Part shown: piece after piece, positions 63,501-64,000 of the stretch
Position numbering within the stretch: position 1 is the first letter of the stretch
Layout: each line of letters begins with the position of its first letter
Source of the DNA: Dyadobacter sp. SG02
GTDB taxonomy: Bacteria > Bacteroidota > Bacteroidia > Cytophagales > Spirosomataceae
Direction of reading: 5' to 3'
Assembly: GCF_900109045.1 (NCBI RefSeq)
Contig: NZ_FNYL01000011.1
Span: 233,510 to 297,509, forward strand
DNA length: 64,000 nucleotides
Program-made: the position numbers and the translations under genes
Notes under the pieces: model-generated
Seen by the model: the letters and a program-made list of their open reading frames with translations, nothing else
Databases searched by the model: none
What the model was told of the DNA's origin: nothing

Positions 63501-63547
63501 CTATCGGACGTTTCCGAAGGATTCAAGCGAGTAAATCGATATTCCAT
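60506..63547 (-). CDS. T9SS-exported surface protein with possible thioester domain
   Basis: 1013 residues; signal peptide to about residue 46 (FILVAIFTCVSLSFANAQ). The region about 120-330 may be a thioester adhesion domain: Cys247 in SFCIDYG and Gln314 in DVQGAV match the Cys ... xQxA pattern of TQXA/TED domains, with the helix QLKAARLVYIMKN between. Then come a beta-rich section, a DUF6923-like propeller (IGYNTVDNYIWGFRYG, about 510-740), a cadherin-like segment (VDVLANDVAG), a fibronectin-like module (VAFDARKEG ... NSDRFEIERS) and a T9SS sorting domain (VYPNPVVNGKLIIS ... TKMFVVK). If the thioester forms, the protein could attach covalently to a surface (inference). Confidence 0.8.
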   Translation of the reverse strand: MEYRFTRLNPSETSDRYIPGSLTARFTNFILVAIFTCVSLSFANAQSCPDPGGGTSWYFFDESDDVNFFPENVPAGKSGSGKATSGKLTLSETMNAVYPLRMATINPELSDGTTGKVVFRFDFLDMAPAAVIKIYQGTSATGTPAETITSANASGYLLQTRTYTGSVTVTFESPVASAGGNFKIYIPYTTGDEVATSAFGFQVAYWKKFITPNSYTVMDSYPEEAAPIATAYFDANKNLVSSEISFCIDYGKPAPSMANSNYIGQVVFSPQVRQDLDKSGSADAVDQLKAARLVYIMKNIATPATTYQNFMDVQGAVNTTLGPDYTIPYSGLHGDAIDAIPSLPSPAEPVFSITGPASAVSAGTPQNFTVNLTDDAGHPRVFKLKLPTGITLNSVTGATYNPSDSTMTFASSPASATVSVTSAASTTATLRVVYNQPGFWNVNNLIVYEPCTGLDDFQGFIGLSKGETTYPFREASATWAAQPAFPCSELSYVIGNRNIGGANVSDGYTLDLSSGVTALGKQTLIEGPNAFINAIGYNTVDNYIWGFRYGTNQLVRIGSDWSVTFHDVTGFPSPVPGYATGDVSPDGILYLYASNSNQITKVDLNPGSANYLTAVTLPTSPTDLNDWSFNPTNGMLYGFGTSKVLYQFDPATGNRTTLGSVTGAGIETSAYTGAFGTAFFDTDGDMYVGNNGSGAIFKISAPLTNLTASLFSTASGVTPGDGARCPSAIVNDPPVAVDDNGTTTCNAATVDVLANDVAGSAPLVPSSVKLLTPGTLARVTTLNVAGQGEYNVNTVTGAITFTPVNGLRDTISIDYVVTDGNGLESIATMTIIVDCPMPVTLVAFDARKEGNTALLTWSTTEEVNSDRFEIERSRNGKVWSTIGSVRSNGESSVLRNYTYTDASPEKGENLYRLRMVDNDDTYAFSAIRAVSVENGTERISVYPNPVVNGKLIISIPGSERYRAELTTLTGSLVLQQSLAKTQELNLHGLASGMYVLRFISTSGDVQTKMFVVK

Positions 63548-63627
63548 GGTTGTTGATTTGGATAAAGTTCATAAAGTGATAAAATGGATTATTGAAGAGC
63601 CCAGAGCTGGCCCGATGGTGTTGAAAT

Positions 63628-63659
63628 CTGGTAGCAGTCGGAGAACCGACTGCTACCAG
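63628..63659 (-). terminator. hairpin after truncated T9SS gene
   Basis: Perfect 14-bp stem (63628-63641 with 63646-63659) and 4-nt loop, 27 bp downstream of the - strand stop at 63686. Little T-run follows. Confidence 0.7.
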
Positions 63660-63685
63660 CATTTTCGTAATCAGTTACTAATGCA

Positions 63686-64000
63686 TTATGGAATGATGAA
63701 AGTCTTTTCATAGACCTGTCCATTCTCAGAAACTGTTTTGAGCATGTACTTGCCAGACGAAAGTCCTTTCACATCCAGCACACGGCTCATTTGTTTAAAT
63801 GCCTTCACCTGGTTGCCGGAAAGGTTATAGATTTTAACCTCAAGCACTCCGCCTTCCGGCAAATCCAGTGTGATGACACCACCAGCAACAGGGTTGGGAT
63901 ACAGCACCAGTCCTTTACCGGAAGCGCTGAAGTCTATGACTTCGATTCTGCTATACGCTGAGCTGCCATCCCAATCCACTTGTTTAAGGCGGTAGTAGTT
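63686..64000 (-). CDS. C-terminus of a T9SS-exported protein (cut by window end)
   Basis: The open frame enters from beyond the right end with NYYRLKQVDWDGSSAYS, the end of a fibronectin-like module. It runs into a type A T9SS sorting domain (LYPNPVAGGVITLDLP ... VYEKTFIIP). The start is outside the window, so size and function are unknown. It is another member of the surface-protein set and is separated by a hairpin from the next - strand gene. Confidence 0.85.
   Translation of the reverse strand, partial: NYYRLKQVDWDGSSAYSRIEVIDFSASGKGLVLYPNPVAGGVITLDLPEGGVLEVKIYNLSGNQVKAFKQMSRVLDVKGLSSGKYMLKTVSENGQVYEKTFIIP

Overview
The window looks like chromosomal DNA of a member of Bacteroidota, most likely order Cytophagales and similar to Dyadobacter (genus inferred, not proven). 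The evidence is: at least a dozen promoters with the Bacteroidota -7 element TAnnTTTG; four large exported proteins with a C-terminal type IX secretion (T9SS) sorting domain, plus a fifth cut by the window end; reg-propeller sensor kinases; a SusC-like TonB-plug motif; and weak or absent Shine-Dalgarno sites. Protein length and gene density are those of an ordinary chromosome. No insertion sequence, integrase, phage structural block or CRISPR array was seen.

Layout. 1-9.9 kb: two small hypothetical membrane proteins, Ogt, an ABC-F ATPase, a MuiA-like envelope protein with an inserted TonB-plug-like segment, a pirin, two AraC regulators, an SDR and a GNAT. 9.96-14.0 kb: a T9SS-exported protein with 14 FG-GAP repeats. 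14.3-22 kb: a compact class I lanthipeptide-type locus. It holds a lipoprotein, an easily missed 50-residue precursor peptide (15173-15325), a LytS/LytTR two-component pair, a full-length LanB-type dehydratase, and a divergent LanC-like protein that has lost the zinc-binding and catalytic residues expected of a cyclase. 22-42 kb: surface-protein and signalling territory. It holds an S74/tail-fibre protein plus a T9SS protein in an operon, four orphan NarL/LuxR-type response regulators (two with Glu in place of the phospho-accepting Asp), a 2.3-kilo-residue modular surface protein, and two overlapping paralogous reg-propeller histidine kinases. 41.8-47.2 kb: an outer-membrane protein, a TetR operon with a 38-bp perfect palindrome as operator, small membrane proteins, a VOC protein, an acyltransferase and a glycosyltransferase. 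47.3-60.3 kb: housekeeping genes (three-tRNA operon, BatB/BatC-like pair, purC, STAS protein, gltBD, deacetylase-TatD-asparaginase operon, tRNA-Ser). 60.3-64 kb: a decayed SDR fragment beside tRNA-Ser, a T9SS protein with a possible internal thioester domain, and the C-terminus of another T9SS protein cut by the window end.

Most interesting unit: the lanthipeptide locus. Precursor, dehydratase and LytTR regulation are present, but the core peptide has a single Cys, the LanC homologue appears catalytically dead, and no exporter or leader peptidase is adjacent. This points to an unusual product (a mostly linear dehydroamino-acid peptide or one small ring), or to a LanC scaffold with a new role. 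Second is the cluster of orphan regulators and receiver-less sensor kinases around the giant surface protein.
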